Positions 16,825 to 26,027 of a stretch of 64,000 nucleotides of DNA are shown here, in pieces. This DNA comes from JAMXLO01 sp963794185 (GTDB lineage Bacteria; Pseudomonadota; Alphaproteobacteria; Acetobacterales; Acetobacteraceae): the NCBI GenBank assembly GCA_963794185.1, contig CAWCDM010000096.1, forward strand, positions 124,001 through 188,000. Reading direction: 5' to 3'. Below the pieces are notes generated by a model. That model was not told the DNA's origin, ran no database searches, and worked only from the letters and a program-made list of their open reading frames with translations. Positions within the stretch are counted from its first letter, which is position 1, and each line of letters starts with the position of its first letter. The translations under genes and the position numbers were made by a program.

Positions 16825-18255
16825 ATGACGGAACTTCCCATCCTCGCGGTGCCGTTGCTTGCAGCGTCTGTGCTTGCGGCGATCTCCGACTACCGGCTCT
16901 CGGCACGGATCAATGTCGCCGCCAGCCTGCTGTCGTTCCTCTGCGCGCTGCTGCTGCTTGTCGACCGTCCCGCGCCCGGCCAGTACCTGCAGGTCGACGA
17001 TCTGAACGTGGTGTTCATTCTGCTGAACACCTTCGTCGGCTTCACCACCAGCGCGTTCAGCGCCAGCTATATCGGCCACGAGCTGGACACCGGCCGCCTC
17101 ACGCCGGGCTACCTGCGGTTCTACCACGCAATGTTCCAGCTCATGCTGTTCGGCATGAATCTGGCACTCATCGCCAACAACATCGGCCTGATGTGGGTGG
17201 CGGTGGAGCTTGCGACGCTTACCACCGTTGTGATGGTCGGCATCTACCGCACCCACGAGGCGATCGAGGCCGCCTGGAAATACTTCATCCTCGGCAGCGT
17301 CGGCATCGCGCTCGCCCTGTTCGGCACCATCCTGGTCTATCTCGCCGCGCGCCCTGTGATCGGCGAAGGCGGGGACGCCATGGTCTGGACGGTACTCATC
17401 ACCCGCGCGCACGACTTCGATCCCGCGCTGCTCAACATCGCCTTCATCTTCCTGCTGCTCGGCTATGGCACCAAGGTCGGCCTCGCGCCGATGCACGCCT
17501 GGCTGCCGGACGCGCACGCCGAGGGCCCGACGCCGATTTCCGCCGTCCTTTCCGGACTGCTGCTGAACGTGGCGCTCTATGCGCTGCTGCGCTTCAAGAT
17601 GCTGCTGGCGGCAAATCCCGGCGCCATCGCGCCCGGCCCGCTGATGATCGCACTCGGGCTGATCTCGCTGATCTTCGCCGCTTTCATGTTATATCGCCGG
17701 CGCGACATCAAACGCATGTTCGCCTATTCGTCGATCGAGCATATGGGCATCACTGTGTTCGCCTTTGGCATGGCGGGACCACTGGGCAATTTCGCCGGCC
17801 TGCTGCAGATGACCATGCACAGCCTGACCAAATCGGCGATCTTCTTCTCGGTCGGCCACGTCGCACAGGTGAAGGGAACGCAGCGCATCGCCGAGATGGG
17901 CGGGCTTACGGCGACGCATCCGGTGCTCGGCTGGGGCCTGATCGCGGGCGTCGCGGCGATCGCCGGCCTGCCGCCGTTCGGCGTGTTCACCAGCGAGTTT
18001 CTCGTGGTAACGTCGACATTCGCGCGCGAACCATTGCTGGCGATCCTGTTCGTGTTCGGATTGCTGATTTCGTTCGGCGCGCTGTTCCTGCGCGTCACCT
18101 CGGTGGCATTCGGTGAACCGATCGGCCCCACCGGCCCTGTAAAGGCATCGTACGTGCCGACGTTCGCCCATCTCGCCCTGGTGCTGATCGCCGGCATCTA
18201 TCTGCCCGGACCATTGGTCGCCTGGTTCCAGCACGTCGCGGCGCTGCTGGGCTGA
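16825..18255 (+). CDS. hyfF: Hydrogenase-4 component F-like antiporter subunit
   Basis: The 476-residue NuoN/NuoM-like membrane protein has about 14 TM helices. The hallmark is GYGTKVGLAPMHAWLPDAHAEGPTPISAVLSG, with the Lys and His of the antiporter-type channel; IKRMFAYSSIEHMGI and TKSAIFFSVGHVAQVKGT follow. It is a second ion-translocating subunit beside HyfB. ATG 16825 lies 2-5 nt after a G-rich stretch contributed by the palindromic repeat, which acts as ribosome-binding site. It ends 2 bp before hyfG. The frame is intact. Confidence 0.93.
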   Translation: MTELPILAVPLLAASVLAAISDYRLSARINVAASLLSFLCALLLLVDRPAPGQYLQVDDLNVVFILLNTFVGFTTSAFSASYIGHELDTGRLTPGYLRFYHAMFQLMLFGMNLALIANNIGLMWVAVELATLTTVVMVGIYRTHEAIEAAWKYFILGSVGIALALFGTILVYLAARPVIGEGGDAMVWTVLITRAHDFDPALLNIAFIFLLLGYGTKVGLAPMHAWLPDAHAEGPTPISAVLSGLLLNVALYALLRFKMLLAANPGAIAPGPLMIALGLISLIFAAFMLYRRRDIKRMFAYSSIEHMGITVFAFGMAGPLGNFAGLLQMTMHSLTKSAIFFSVGHVAQVKGTQRIAEMGGLTATHPVLGWGLIAGVAAIAGLPPFGVFTSEFLVVTSTFAREPLLAILFVFGLLISFGALFLRVTSVAFGEPIGPTGPVKASYVPTFAHLALVLIAGIYLPGPLVAWFQHVAALLG

Positions 18256-18257
18256 TC

Positions 18258-19724
18258 ATGGAAGGGCTGAGCGCAATTCTCACCGGCGGCCGCATGATCG
18301 AGCGGCACAGCCCGTTTCCGTGCTTCGTCATCGACCCGGCGACGTGGCAGCATGCCGCCGACCGGCTGGCCGCCGGCGACTGGTCGTTACTTGGGCTGTG
18401 GGGCGAGATCGGTCGGGCGCACATGGCGATCCTTCACGCGGGCGAACCGCCGGTCACGGTGCTCAGCCTCGATTGTCCTGATGGTCGCTATCCGTCGGTC
18501 GGCGCCGTGCACGCGCCGGCGATCCGGCTGGAACGCGCCATGCGCGACCTGTTCGGCCTCGATCCCATCGGATTGCCTGATGTACGCCCGTGGCTCGACC
18601 ACGGTGCAAATCCGACCGCCTATCCGTTCCTGCCGGTCGAAGGCGAAAGTCTGCATCAAATCCCCGTCGGGCCGGTGCACGCAGGCATCATCGAGCCCGG
18701 CCATTTCCGCTTTACCGCCGATGGCGAAACGGTCGTGCGCCTCGAGCAGCGCCTCGGCTACGTGCACAAGGGCATCGAGCACCTGATGCACGGTGCGACG
18801 CTCCACCACGCTGCGCGCCTCGCCGGCCGCACATCGGGCGACAGCACCGTGGCCTATGCCCTGGCCTTCTCGCGCGCCGTGGAAGCCGCGCTCGGCATCG
18901 AGGCCCCGCCGCGCGCGATTTGGATCCGCGGTGTGATGGCGGAGCTTGAGCGGATTGCCAACCACCTCGGCGACTTCGGTGCGATCTGCAACGATGCATC
19001 GTTCAGCATCATGCTGGCGCATTGCGGCATCCTGCGCGAGCGCGTGCTGCGTTGCGCCGCCGAATGCTTCGGCCATCGCCTGATGATGGACCGCATCGTC
19101 CCCGGCGGCATCGCGTGCGATCTGCCGGCCGATGGCGCCGCTGCCATCCGCGTGCTGATCGATGAAATACGGCGGCGCTTTCCTGCGCTGGTAGCACTCT
19201 ACGACGCGACCGCTTCGCTACAGGACCGCACAGTGGGTACCGGCATCCTGCATTCGGGCCTGGCGCGGCGTTTCGGTGCAGGCGGCCATGTCGGCCGTGC
19301 CTCCGGCCGCAACTTCGATGCGCGCCGGTCGATCGGCTATCCGCCCTACGACGAGCTCCAGTTCGAAGTCCCCGTGCGCGAGGAGGGCGACGTGAATGCC
19401 CGCATCTGGATACGCATCAAGGAGATCGAGCAGAGCCTTGCGCTGATCGAACAGATGCTGGACGGCATGCCGGAGGGCGATCTGCGCATCGCGTTCGAGC
19501 CCATCGGCCCGTCGGAAGGCATGGCGCTGGCCGAGGCGTTCCGCGGCGACGTCCTGGTATGGTTGCGGATCGACGCGGCGGGGCGCATCGATCGCTGCCA
19601 TCTGCGCGACGCATCATGGTTCCAGTGGCCGCTTTTGGAGGCGGCAATCGAGGGCAACATCGTCGCCGACTTTCCGCTCTGCAACAAATCGTTCAACTGC
19701 TCCTACGCAGGACACGATCTGTGA
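18258..19724 (+). CDS. hyfG: HyfG-like large subunit (NuoC-NuoD fusion type) lacking NiFe ligands
   Basis: The 488-residue protein has an N-terminal NuoC-like part and a C-terminal NuoD/hydrogenase large-subunit part (PVGPVHAGIIEPGHFRFTADGE, LEQRLGYVHKGIEHLM, ELERIANHLGDFGAICND). In NiFe hydrogenases the L1 motif is RxCGxC; here the aligned residues are RTSGDS (Ser193 and Ser196). The C-terminal motif DPCxxC is replaced by FPLCNKSFNC, with Cys475 and Cys481 five residues apart. A NiFe centre is therefore unlikely. This fits the energy-converting hydrogenase-related (Ehr) group described for complexes intermediate between group 4 hydrogenases and complex I. The electron acceptor is unknown. 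Confidence 0.9.
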   Translation: MEGLSAILTGGRMIERHSPFPCFVIDPATWQHAADRLAAGDWSLLGLWGEIGRAHMAILHAGEPPVTVLSLDCPDGRYPSVGAVHAPAIRLERAMRDLFGLDPIGLPDVRPWLDHGANPTAYPFLPVEGESLHQIPVGPVHAGIIEPGHFRFTADGETVVRLEQRLGYVHKGIEHLMHGATLHHAARLAGRTSGDSTVAYALAFSRAVEAALGIEAPPRAIWIRGVMAELERIANHLGDFGAICNDASFSIMLAHCGILRERVLRCAAECFGHRLMMDRIVPGGIACDLPADGAAAIRVLIDEIRRRFPALVALYDATASLQDRTVGTGILHSGLARRFGAGGHVGRASGRNFDARRSIGYPPYDELQFEVPVREEGDVNARIWIRIKEIEQSLALIEQMLDGMPEGDLRIAFEPIGPSEGMALAEAFRGDVLVWLRIDAAGRIDRCHLRDASWFQWPLLEAAIEGNIVADFPLCNKSFNCSYAGHDL

Positions 19725-20232
19725 CACTGAAGACATTGCTGCAGGGCCTGCGTCCGCCCATCACCGAGCCGTCGCGGCGCCCGGCGATCCGGAACTCGCC
19801 GCGCTGGCCGCGAAGCTCGATCGCGCGGCACAGCGCCGGCTCGGCCGCAGCCTGTCGATCCGCGAAGTGGATGCGGGTTCGTGCAACGGCTGCGAACTGG
19901 AGATCCATGCGCTGAACAACGCGTTCTACGACCTGGAGCGCTTTGGCCTGCGGTTCGTGGCCTCGCCGCGCCATGCCGATGTGCTGATGGTCACCGGGCC
20001 GGTCACCCGGAACATGCGCCAGGGACTGGAGCGAACCTGGCGCGCCACGCCGGATCCCAAGTGGGTGGTCGCGGTGGGCGACTGCGCCGCCGGCACCGGC
20101 GTGTTCGCCGGCAGTCCTGCCTGCATCGGCGCGGTGGCGGAGGTTGTTCCGGTCGATCTTGTTATCCGCGGCTGTCCGCCGACGCCGATGCAGTTGCTGC
20201 AGGGCCTGTTGGCTCTGTTCAGCGCTCGCTGA
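19721..20232 (+). CDS. hyfI: HyfI/NuoB-like small subunit with 4Fe-4S ligands (one frameshift)
   Basis: GTG 19721 overlaps the hyfG stop (GTGA). The first ~15 codons (TLKTLLQGLRPPITEP) are in a different frame from the rest; a single missing base near 19765 joins them to AAPGDPELAALAAKLDRAAQRRLGRSLSIREVDAGSCNGCELE. The four cluster ligands are present: CNGC, GDC in VGDCAAGTGVF, and RGCPPTP. This is the pattern that holds the terminal N2-type cluster in NuoB and in group 4 hydrogenase small subunits. Repaired length is ~170 aa. It is the last hyf gene, and no ferredoxin (HyfA/HyfH) or maturation genes follow. The 3' end overlaps the convergent tautomerase by 14 bp. Confidence 0.88.
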
Positions 20233-20404
20233 ACAACACGCCGCCCTTCGCCTTGTTGTCGCGCGAGGTCTCGACGATCTCTACCAGTACCGCGTCCGCC
20301 GTCACGCCGAAGTTCTTCACCACCGCATCGGTGATGTCCTTGATCAGCGCGCGCTTCTGGTCCTTCGTTCGGCCTTCGATGGCATGGACATAGACTTCGG
20401 GCAC
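20219..20404 (-). CDS. 4-oxalocrotonate tautomerase-family protein
   Basis: This is a 61-residue protein with the family hallmarks: the catalytic Pro directly after the initiator Met (MPEVYVHAIEGRTKDQKR), the helix ALIKDITDAVVKNFGV, and a second strand VLVEIVETSRDN with an Arg in the active-site position. Members form hexamers and isomerise keto/enol acids, sometimes in aromatic catabolism. No catabolic neighbours are visible, so the substrate is unknown. The 3' end overlaps the end of hyfI on the opposite strand, and the gene is divergent from the DUF4286-like gene at 20464. Confidence 0.9.
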   Translation of the reverse strand: MPEVYVHAIEGRTKDQKRALIKDITDAVVKNFGVTADAVLVEIVETSRDNKAKGGVLFSER

Positions 20405-20463
20405 TGCTTCGCTCCCCTATCTGATATGCAGTGCGCACTATACCCGAACCAAGGAGGGACACC

Positions 20464-21133
20464 ATGCTGGCAGGCGAGGCGGTGGTCGCGATCTGGAGTG
20501 GCATCGCCGCCGAGGCGCGTGAGCAGTCCTACGACTGGTACATAAACGAGCACAGTCTTGAGCAGGTCGGCATTCCAGGTTTTCGTCGTGGCCGCCGCTA
20601 CATTGCCGCGGAACCCACCACGTTTCCGGTGTTCTTCGCATTTTACGAAGCCGATTCGATGCAGGTGCTGCAGGGCAGCGATTATGCCAACCGACTGAAC
20701 AACCCCACACCCGCCACAAAGACGATCATGACGTCGGGCCGTGACACGTTCCGTGTCCTGTCGCGCGTCAGCCTCAGTACTCGGCCCGGGAATCGGCGGT
20801 ATGGCGCTGACCATTCGCTTCGACTGTGACGCTGAGAACGTCCCGGCCCTGCATGCCCTTGTGCTGGCTGCGGCTCAGGCGCCAAGGGTGACTGGGGCGC
20901 ATCTCTGTATCGGCGATGCCGATGCCTCTGCAGTCCGCACCGCCGAGACGCGCGACCGTTCAGACATCCAGACGCCGCCCAACCTGTTCGTTATCGTGGA
21001 CGCCACCGACGCAGAGGCATTGGCGAACATCGTGTCCAATCGGGAGCTTATCGGCGTCGGCGCGCGCGGGCCATTCATGCGCGGCGTTTACCGGTTGGAA
21101 TACGTGCGCACAACGACGGGGTTCGCACCCTGA
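20464..21133 (+). CDS. DUF4286-like ferredoxin-fold protein (one frameshift)
   Basis: The start ATG 20464 has AAGGAGG at an ideal distance. The first half has the DUF4286-like pattern YDWYINEHSLEQVGIPGFRRGRRYIA and FPVFFAFYEADSMQVLQG. Near 20783 one inserted base breaks the frame; deleting it gives SRVSLSTGPGIGGMALTIRFDCD, and the second half continues to 21133 (NLFVIVDATDAEALANIVSNRELI...). Repaired length is ~222 aa, two ferredoxin-like repeats. The biochemical role of this family is not established. Confidence 0.7.
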
Positions 21134-21210
21134 CCGAGGGCGCTGTGCGGTCCGCGCGCCATCTGGTGCGTGGGTTGGCGCTGGGCGCTATCAAGGGGTG
21201 AGCAGGGCCG

Positions 21211-22533
21211 TCACGCTGCGATCATTTCTGCGCGCCGGAGAAACTGTCGGTTCACGACACTGCGCGGGCGCGCGCCCAGCCGTTCGTTCGCCAGCGCCAG
21301 CGCCACATCGCGAAGGCCGCCACGCAGCGCCGCCTCGGTCAGCGTCCAGTCGACCACGTCGCGCTGTGCATGGCTGCCGCCGATCCGCCAAAGATCGAAG
21401 CGAGCCGGCAGCAGCAGCGCGACTGCATCCTCATGGCAACCGCGGTGAAATGCCATGAGCCCCTCGACCAGCGGAATACCGACCTCGCGATAGGTCGAAG
21501 CCGCCTCGCAGTTGCTCGCAGCCGTCGCCCGCATGGCCGCGAGCCTCTGTTCGACCAGAGCCTCCCGGCCGGCCCCCAGTTCGGCCATCGCCGCGTGCAT
21601 ATCGAAGAATACCGCGCACCTGCCGTCGGCATGACCCTGCCACAGCGCCGCAACATCTTCCCATCGTCCGGACACGTCGCAACCGAGCGCATCGAGGCGC
21701 CAAAGCAGCGCCGTGGCATTGGTCAAAGCGGCGGCAACAGGCCGCTGTGTGGCACGCATGGGTCCGTCGTACAGCGCCAGAGCATCCTCGTATTGCCCAA
21801 GTTCCAAATGAAACAATGCCTTGTGCCACCAGATATGCCCCTGGAGGAAATGATCCTCCCGCGTCCAGAACGGCTCGCGTGCGAGCATCCAGCCGATTCC
21901 GTCTTCCGGACGACCGGTCATTTCCATCACATGCGTGACGGTGTGGTGCGCAAAGGAATTGTTCGGCTCAAGCTCCAGGGCCGTGCGCGACTCCTCCTCG
22001 GCCCGCGCGTAGTCGCCCAACTCCTCGAGCCCGAAGCCGTGATATGTGAGCAATGCCCCGTATCCTGGCATGTCCTTCGACCAGAGCGGCAACGCCCGCG
22101 CCGCCCGGTCGCGCATCCAACGTATTCGTCCGAGGAACTGGTCGAAAAAGAGCGCGACCTCATGCGCCAGGATATCGAACGGGTGCAGCATGAGGTGTCG
22201 ATCCAGGATCGCAACCGACGCGCCCAACGCGCCCGCCAGCGCCTGCTTCAGCGCGGCGAGGTGCGCCTGCTCCCGATCGTTCATCGCCAGGGTCGAGGCG
22301 GTTTCGATCAAAGGCCCGGCGTGCGGGGTCAAGAAAGGGTCGCGGGCAAAGGCAATCAACCAGGCCCTGCCGAGATGCGCCATGACAAAACCGGGCGCGG
22401 CCTTGCGAGCCGCGTCGAACAGGCCAACGGCATCGCCGCATGCAAGGTTGAACGCCTGCACCGCCTGATCGTACAGCGCGACAGCTTCGGCGGTCGCACC
22501 GGTTAGCGGATGTCCCTGCGCGTCCTTGATCAT
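21211..22533 (-). CDS. Tetratricopeptide-repeat protein (TTC38-like)
   Basis: The 440-residue protein is all-helical with TPR-like units, for example FLTPHAGPLIETASTLA, DYARAEEESRTALELEPNNSFAHHTVTHVMEMTGRPEDGI, and LELGQYEDALALYDG. The arrangement and the motif YHGFGLEELGDYARAEEESR resemble the TTC38 family of bacteria and eukaryotes. ATG 22533 is preceded by GGAGAC at 1-6 nt; a longer start at 22563 is less likely. There is no signal peptide. It probably mediates protein contacts; the partner is unknown. It is convergent with the gene ending at 21133. Confidence 0.85.
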   Translation of the reverse strand: MIKDAQGHPLTGATAEAVALYDQAVQAFNLACGDAVGLFDAARKAAPGFVMAHLGRAWLIAFARDPFLTPHAGPLIETASTLAMNDREQAHLAALKQALAGALGASVAILDRHLMLHPFDILAHEVALFFDQFLGRIRWMRDRAARALPLWSKDMPGYGALLTYHGFGLEELGDYARAEEESRTALELEPNNSFAHHTVTHVMEMTGRPEDGIGWMLAREPFWTREDHFLQGHIWWHKALFHLELGQYEDALALYDGPMRATQRPVAAALTNATALLWRLDALGCDVSGRWEDVAALWQGHADGRCAVFFDMHAAMAELGAGREALVEQRLAAMRATAASNCEAASTYREVGIPLVEGLMAFHRGCHEDAVALLLPARFDLWRIGGSHAQRDVVDWTLTEAALRGGLRDVALALANERLGARPRSVVNRQFLRRAEMIAA

Positions 22534-22603
22534 GTCTCCTCCAACGCTTTGGCGAATATGCACTATCCAATCACAGCCGCGAGGTTACGACTGCGCTCCG
22601 CTT

Positions 22604-23011
22604 TCAGGCTGGCATCCCGCGAAATTGCTTTCGTCCGCTGGTTGCATGCGCCCACGACCGAGCTGTATCGCAGAATATGTCTACCGTCGGCGCAAATGCG
22701 GTTGGATCGTCCAAAGTGCCGACCAGCACAACGATCCTGCCTGGATCGCGGTCCCCTTCGTTTACCACCCCCGAGCCGCAGTTTGGGCAGAACCGCCGAT
22801 AAACGGCGTTGCCGGAATCGCTCGTCATGCCAAAAGAGCACAACTCACCCTGTAGGCTGACCGAGGCGGTGGGAAAAATCATGAACGGTTCGAACGCCGA
22901 GCCGGTATAGCGCTGACAGTTACGACAGTGGCAGATGCCGCTGCGTATGGGCTCGCCAACGATTGCGTAGCGTACCCGCCCACAGAGGCAACCGCCCGTC
23001 GCGCTGACCAT
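22604..23011 (-). CDS. GFA-family (CENP-V/GFA fold) zinc protein
   Basis: The 135-residue protein has the cysteine pattern of the GFA domain: GGCLCGRVRY at the N-terminus, ICHCRNCQRYTGSAFEPFMIFP, and FCPNCGSGVV. These Cys bind structural and catalytic zinc. The family includes glutathione-dependent formaldehyde-activating enzyme, but most members have no proven activity, so the specific function is unknown. It is a monocistronic-looking gene between the TPR gene and the aldo/keto reductase on the same strand. Confidence 0.9.
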   Translation of the reverse strand: MVSATGGCLCGRVRYAIVGEPIRSGICHCRNCQRYTGSAFEPFMIFPTASVSLQGELCSFGMTSDSGNAVYRRFCPNCGSGVVNEGDRDPGRIVVLVGTLDDPTAFAPTVDIFCDTARSWAHATSGRKQFRGMPA

Positions 23012-23229
23012 TGGCTCGTTCTCCGATTCTTCGGGTTCTGCCTCGGCTCAATACTTCGACTTCTGAGGCGGGATCACACGTGTCTGTCAACTACATAATC
23101 GGCAGCGCTTTCGCCCGTCATGGCGCCAGTGTTCCTGGCCGCCATGTCGCAGGTCGCAGGTCGTTGGTCATCGCGTCATGAATGTCGCCGTTTCGGTCGA
23201 TGATCGCAACAGGGAGGCAGCATCTCCTT

Positions 23230-24237
23230 TCAGGACGGCGTCGGCGCCTCGGGATGCAGCAGTTCCTTCTCGCGCAGGTCCGCCCACAGCGCCGCAGGGA
23301 TCGCCTGTCGGAGCAACGGCAGGTTCGCCTCGAACTCCGCCGCGGCACGCGGCCCCGGGATGATCGCCGCCACCGCCGGATGCGCCAGCGGGAACTGCAG
23401 CGCCGCCGCCGCGAGCGGCACGTTGTGCGCGTCGCACACCGCACGCAGCGCGTTCACCCGTGCGACGATCTCGGGCGGCGCCGCGGCATAGTTCCAGTGT
23501 CGCGCCCCGCCAGGATGCCTGAATTCAGCGGCCCGCCCACCACGATCGACGTGCCGCGCGCGCTGCACATCGGCAGCAGGTCATCCAGCGGTCCCTGCTC
23601 CAGCAGCGTGTAGCGGCCGGCAAGCAGGAACACATCCCAGTCGCCGAACTTCAGCACTTCGATCAGAACCTCCTTTTCGTTCACGCCGAGGCCGATCGCG
23701 CTGACAACGCCGGTGCGCCGCAATTCATCCAGCGCCTTGTAGCCGCTCTCGCGCAGCACATTCATGTGCGCGGCATTCGCCTCCGCGCCGTGCTGGTAGA
23801 CGCCGATATCGTGCACGAACAGAATATCGATCTTCGCCAGGCCGAGACGCTGATAGCTGTCCTCCACCGAGCGCATGATGCCATCGTACGAGTAGTCGTA
23901 TTTCACCTCGAACGGCAGCGGCGCCAGCCTGCCGTCTGTGGCGCCGCCGGCACCGCTGCGTGGCCGCAGCAGCCGCCCTACCTTGGTCGACAGCACCCAT
24001 TCGTCGCGCGGCTTGTCGCGCATCGCGTCGCCGACGCGCGCGTTCGGCCGCACCGACGCCATAGAACGGCGCCGTATCGACATAGCGCACGCCGGCATCC
24101 CAGGCGGCGCGGACCATTTTCTCGCTTTCCTCGCGCGTCACCGGGATGCGGCTGCCGCCCATCGTTGCTGTGCCGAGGCCGAGCGCGGTCACCTGCAACG
24201 CCGTGCGTCCGACGCGACGCTTCTCCCAGTTCGCCAT
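23230..24237 (-). CDS. Aldo/keto reductase (two frameshifts)
   Basis: Three frame segments join into one NADPH-dependent aldo/keto reductase of the D-threo-aldose dehydrogenase type. From ATG 24237 (GGAGGA 8 nt upstream) it reads LGLGTATMGGSRIPVTREESEKMVRAAWDAGVRYVDTAPFYG, with the catalytic Asp and Tyr. After one inserted base near 24060 it reads DEWVLSTKVGRLL, IDILFVHDIGVYQHG and VSAIGLGVNEKEVL. Near 23505 a G-run is one base short, and the frame continues with NYAAAPPEIVARVNALRAVCDAHNVPLAAAALQFPLAHPAVAAIIPG. Repaired length is ~335 aa. The substrate is unknown. It is divergent from lnt. Confidence 0.85.
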
Positions 24238-24370
24238 CGCCTGGTCCTCCGCTGCCATGCCGCAAGTGGGCGAGCGATCGCCGCATGCGAGTCAACTCGC
24301 TTGCCTGCCTGGACGGTGGCCGTGTAGCCGGCGCGCATGTTCGCCCGCGGCATGCTTCCGTCTTGCGGCA

Positions 24371-25863
24371 ATGCGTGGCCTGCGTGCCGATCTCGCCGCG
24401 CTGGGCCTGGGCGCGCTCGCTGCGGCCGCACTGCCGCCGATCCACGCGATCCCCGTGCTTGCTCGTCGCGGTTCCAGGTCTGCTCGCACTGATCGACGGC
24501 GCGCGCACACCGGCGATGGCGGCACGTCGCGGCTGGTGGTTCGGCTTCGGGCACCATGTGCTCGGGCTCTATTGGGTTACCGAGGCGATCCTGTTCGAGG
24601 CGGCGCGGTTCTGGTGGCTGGTGCCATTGGCCGTTCCGGCTCTGGCGGCGGTGCTGGCCGTCTTCATTGCCGCTGCCTGCGGCGATGGCGCGCCTGGCAT
24701 CGCCTGGCTGGCCGCGCGTCCTGGCACTGGGCGGCGCGTGGGTGCTCGCCGACCTGGCCCGGCAGTTCGTGCTGACCGGCTTCCCGTGGAACCCCTGGGG
24801 CAGCGTGTGGGAAATTCCGGGGCCGCTCGGCGACGTCCTTCATCCAGCCGGCCGCCTGGGTGGGCGTGCACGGGCTGACCCTTGCCACGCTGCTGCTGGC
24901 CGCGATGCCGGCACTCGGCTGGCGGTGGCGGATCGGCGGCGCCGCATGTGCTCGCAGCGTGGATTGCCGTCGGCCTGATACGGCTGCGCGAAGATACCGC
25001 CGCCGCCGACCGGGCTGAGCGTCGTGCTGGTGCAGGGCAACGTTGCGCAGGGCCAGAAGTTCGACCAGGCGCTGGCGGTGCGGATCTTCGAGATCGTATC
25101 TTGCACTGAGCGAGCAGGGGCGGAGCCAGGTAGGCGACGGTCCGGCGGTGGTGGTCTGGCCCGAGACGGCGTTTCCCGGCCTGCTGCAGACTCGACGAAC
25201 GCGCGCGGCTGGTGATCGAGCAGGCGACCGGCGGGACGCCGACGCTGGTCGGCAGCGTCCGCTTCGATGAGCGGCAGCGCCCGCGCAACAGCCTGTTCGC
25301 CGTGATCGACGGCGGCGCGATCGGCGGCGTCTACGACAAGTGGCACCTCGTGCCATTCGGCGAATACGTGCCCGACTGGCTGCCCCTTCCGATCATGGTG
25401 GTCCCCGGCGGCGGCTTCGCATCCGGTCCCGGTCCCCGCACTCTGCAGGTTCCCGGACTGCCGCCATTCGGCGCGCTGATCTGCTACGAGGCGATCTTTC
25501 CCGGGCAGGTCGTGGAGCGCGACAATCGGCCGGCCTGGCTGGTGAACGTCACCAACGACGCCTGGTTCGGGAATTCCACCGGCCCGCGCCAGCACCTCGC
25601 CGCGGCGCGCATGCGCGCGGTGGAGGAGGGCCTGCCGCTGCTGCGTGCGGCCAACACCGGCATCTCCGCGGCGTTCGATGCTCGCGGTCGTGAACTTGGG
25701 AGGCTGGACATGCAGCAGACCGGCACACTGGCCGTGGCGCTTCCCGGCGCCGCTGGCGGAGACGTTGTTCGCACGATTCGGTCTCTGGTTGCCGGGCCTT
25801 GCAGGAGCGATTGCACTCGGTACAGGTCTCTGGCTGGCAGGACGCATTGCAGCGCCCGGTTGA
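24371..25863 (+). pseudogene. lnt: Apolipoprotein N-acyltransferase, eight frameshifts in this sequence
   Basis: Successive segments in all three frames assemble into Lnt, the inner-membrane enzyme that N-acylates lipoproteins. They include LGLGALAAAALPPIHAIPVL, RRGWWFGFGHHVLGLYWVTEAILFE, VLADLARQFVLTGFPWNPWGSVWE, LSVVLVQGNVAQGQKFD, VVVWPETAFPG (catalytic Glu), GGVYDKWHLVPFGEYVP (Lys), and LICYEAIFPG (Cys). The nitrilase-type triad is intact. All eight shifts (near 24465, 24700, 24838, 24950, 25010, 25095, 25190, 25755) advance the frame by +1, i.e. one extra base each. Such a one-sided pattern in an essential-type gene argues for sequence errors. Confidence 0.85.
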
Positions 25864-25942
25864 CCCGAGTTCGGCCAGCCAGGATCAGCTGCAGAGACCA
25901 AGCTCAGAATTTATACAATATCTGCTATTTTGATGTGGGGAG

Positions 25943-25990
25943 TTGACAATTAACGGTTGTGCCGTTAAGGTTCGGTTAACGACAGCTCGG
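25943..25990 (+). promoter_or_regulatory. Promoter and operator-like inverted repeat before the PraR-like gene
   Basis: This stretch is markedly AT-richer than its surroundings. It has TTGACA at 25943-25948, and a perfect inverted repeat TTAACGG-TTGTG-CCGTTAA at 25950-25968 lies in the spacer. A second GGTTAAC half-like site follows at 25974. The placement 60-85 bp before the XRE gene start fits autoregulation by that HTH protein (inference). Confidence 0.55.
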
Positions 25991-26027
25991 CACCCGGTTG
26001 TGTACGTTCGCACATGAGGAGCCGTCG

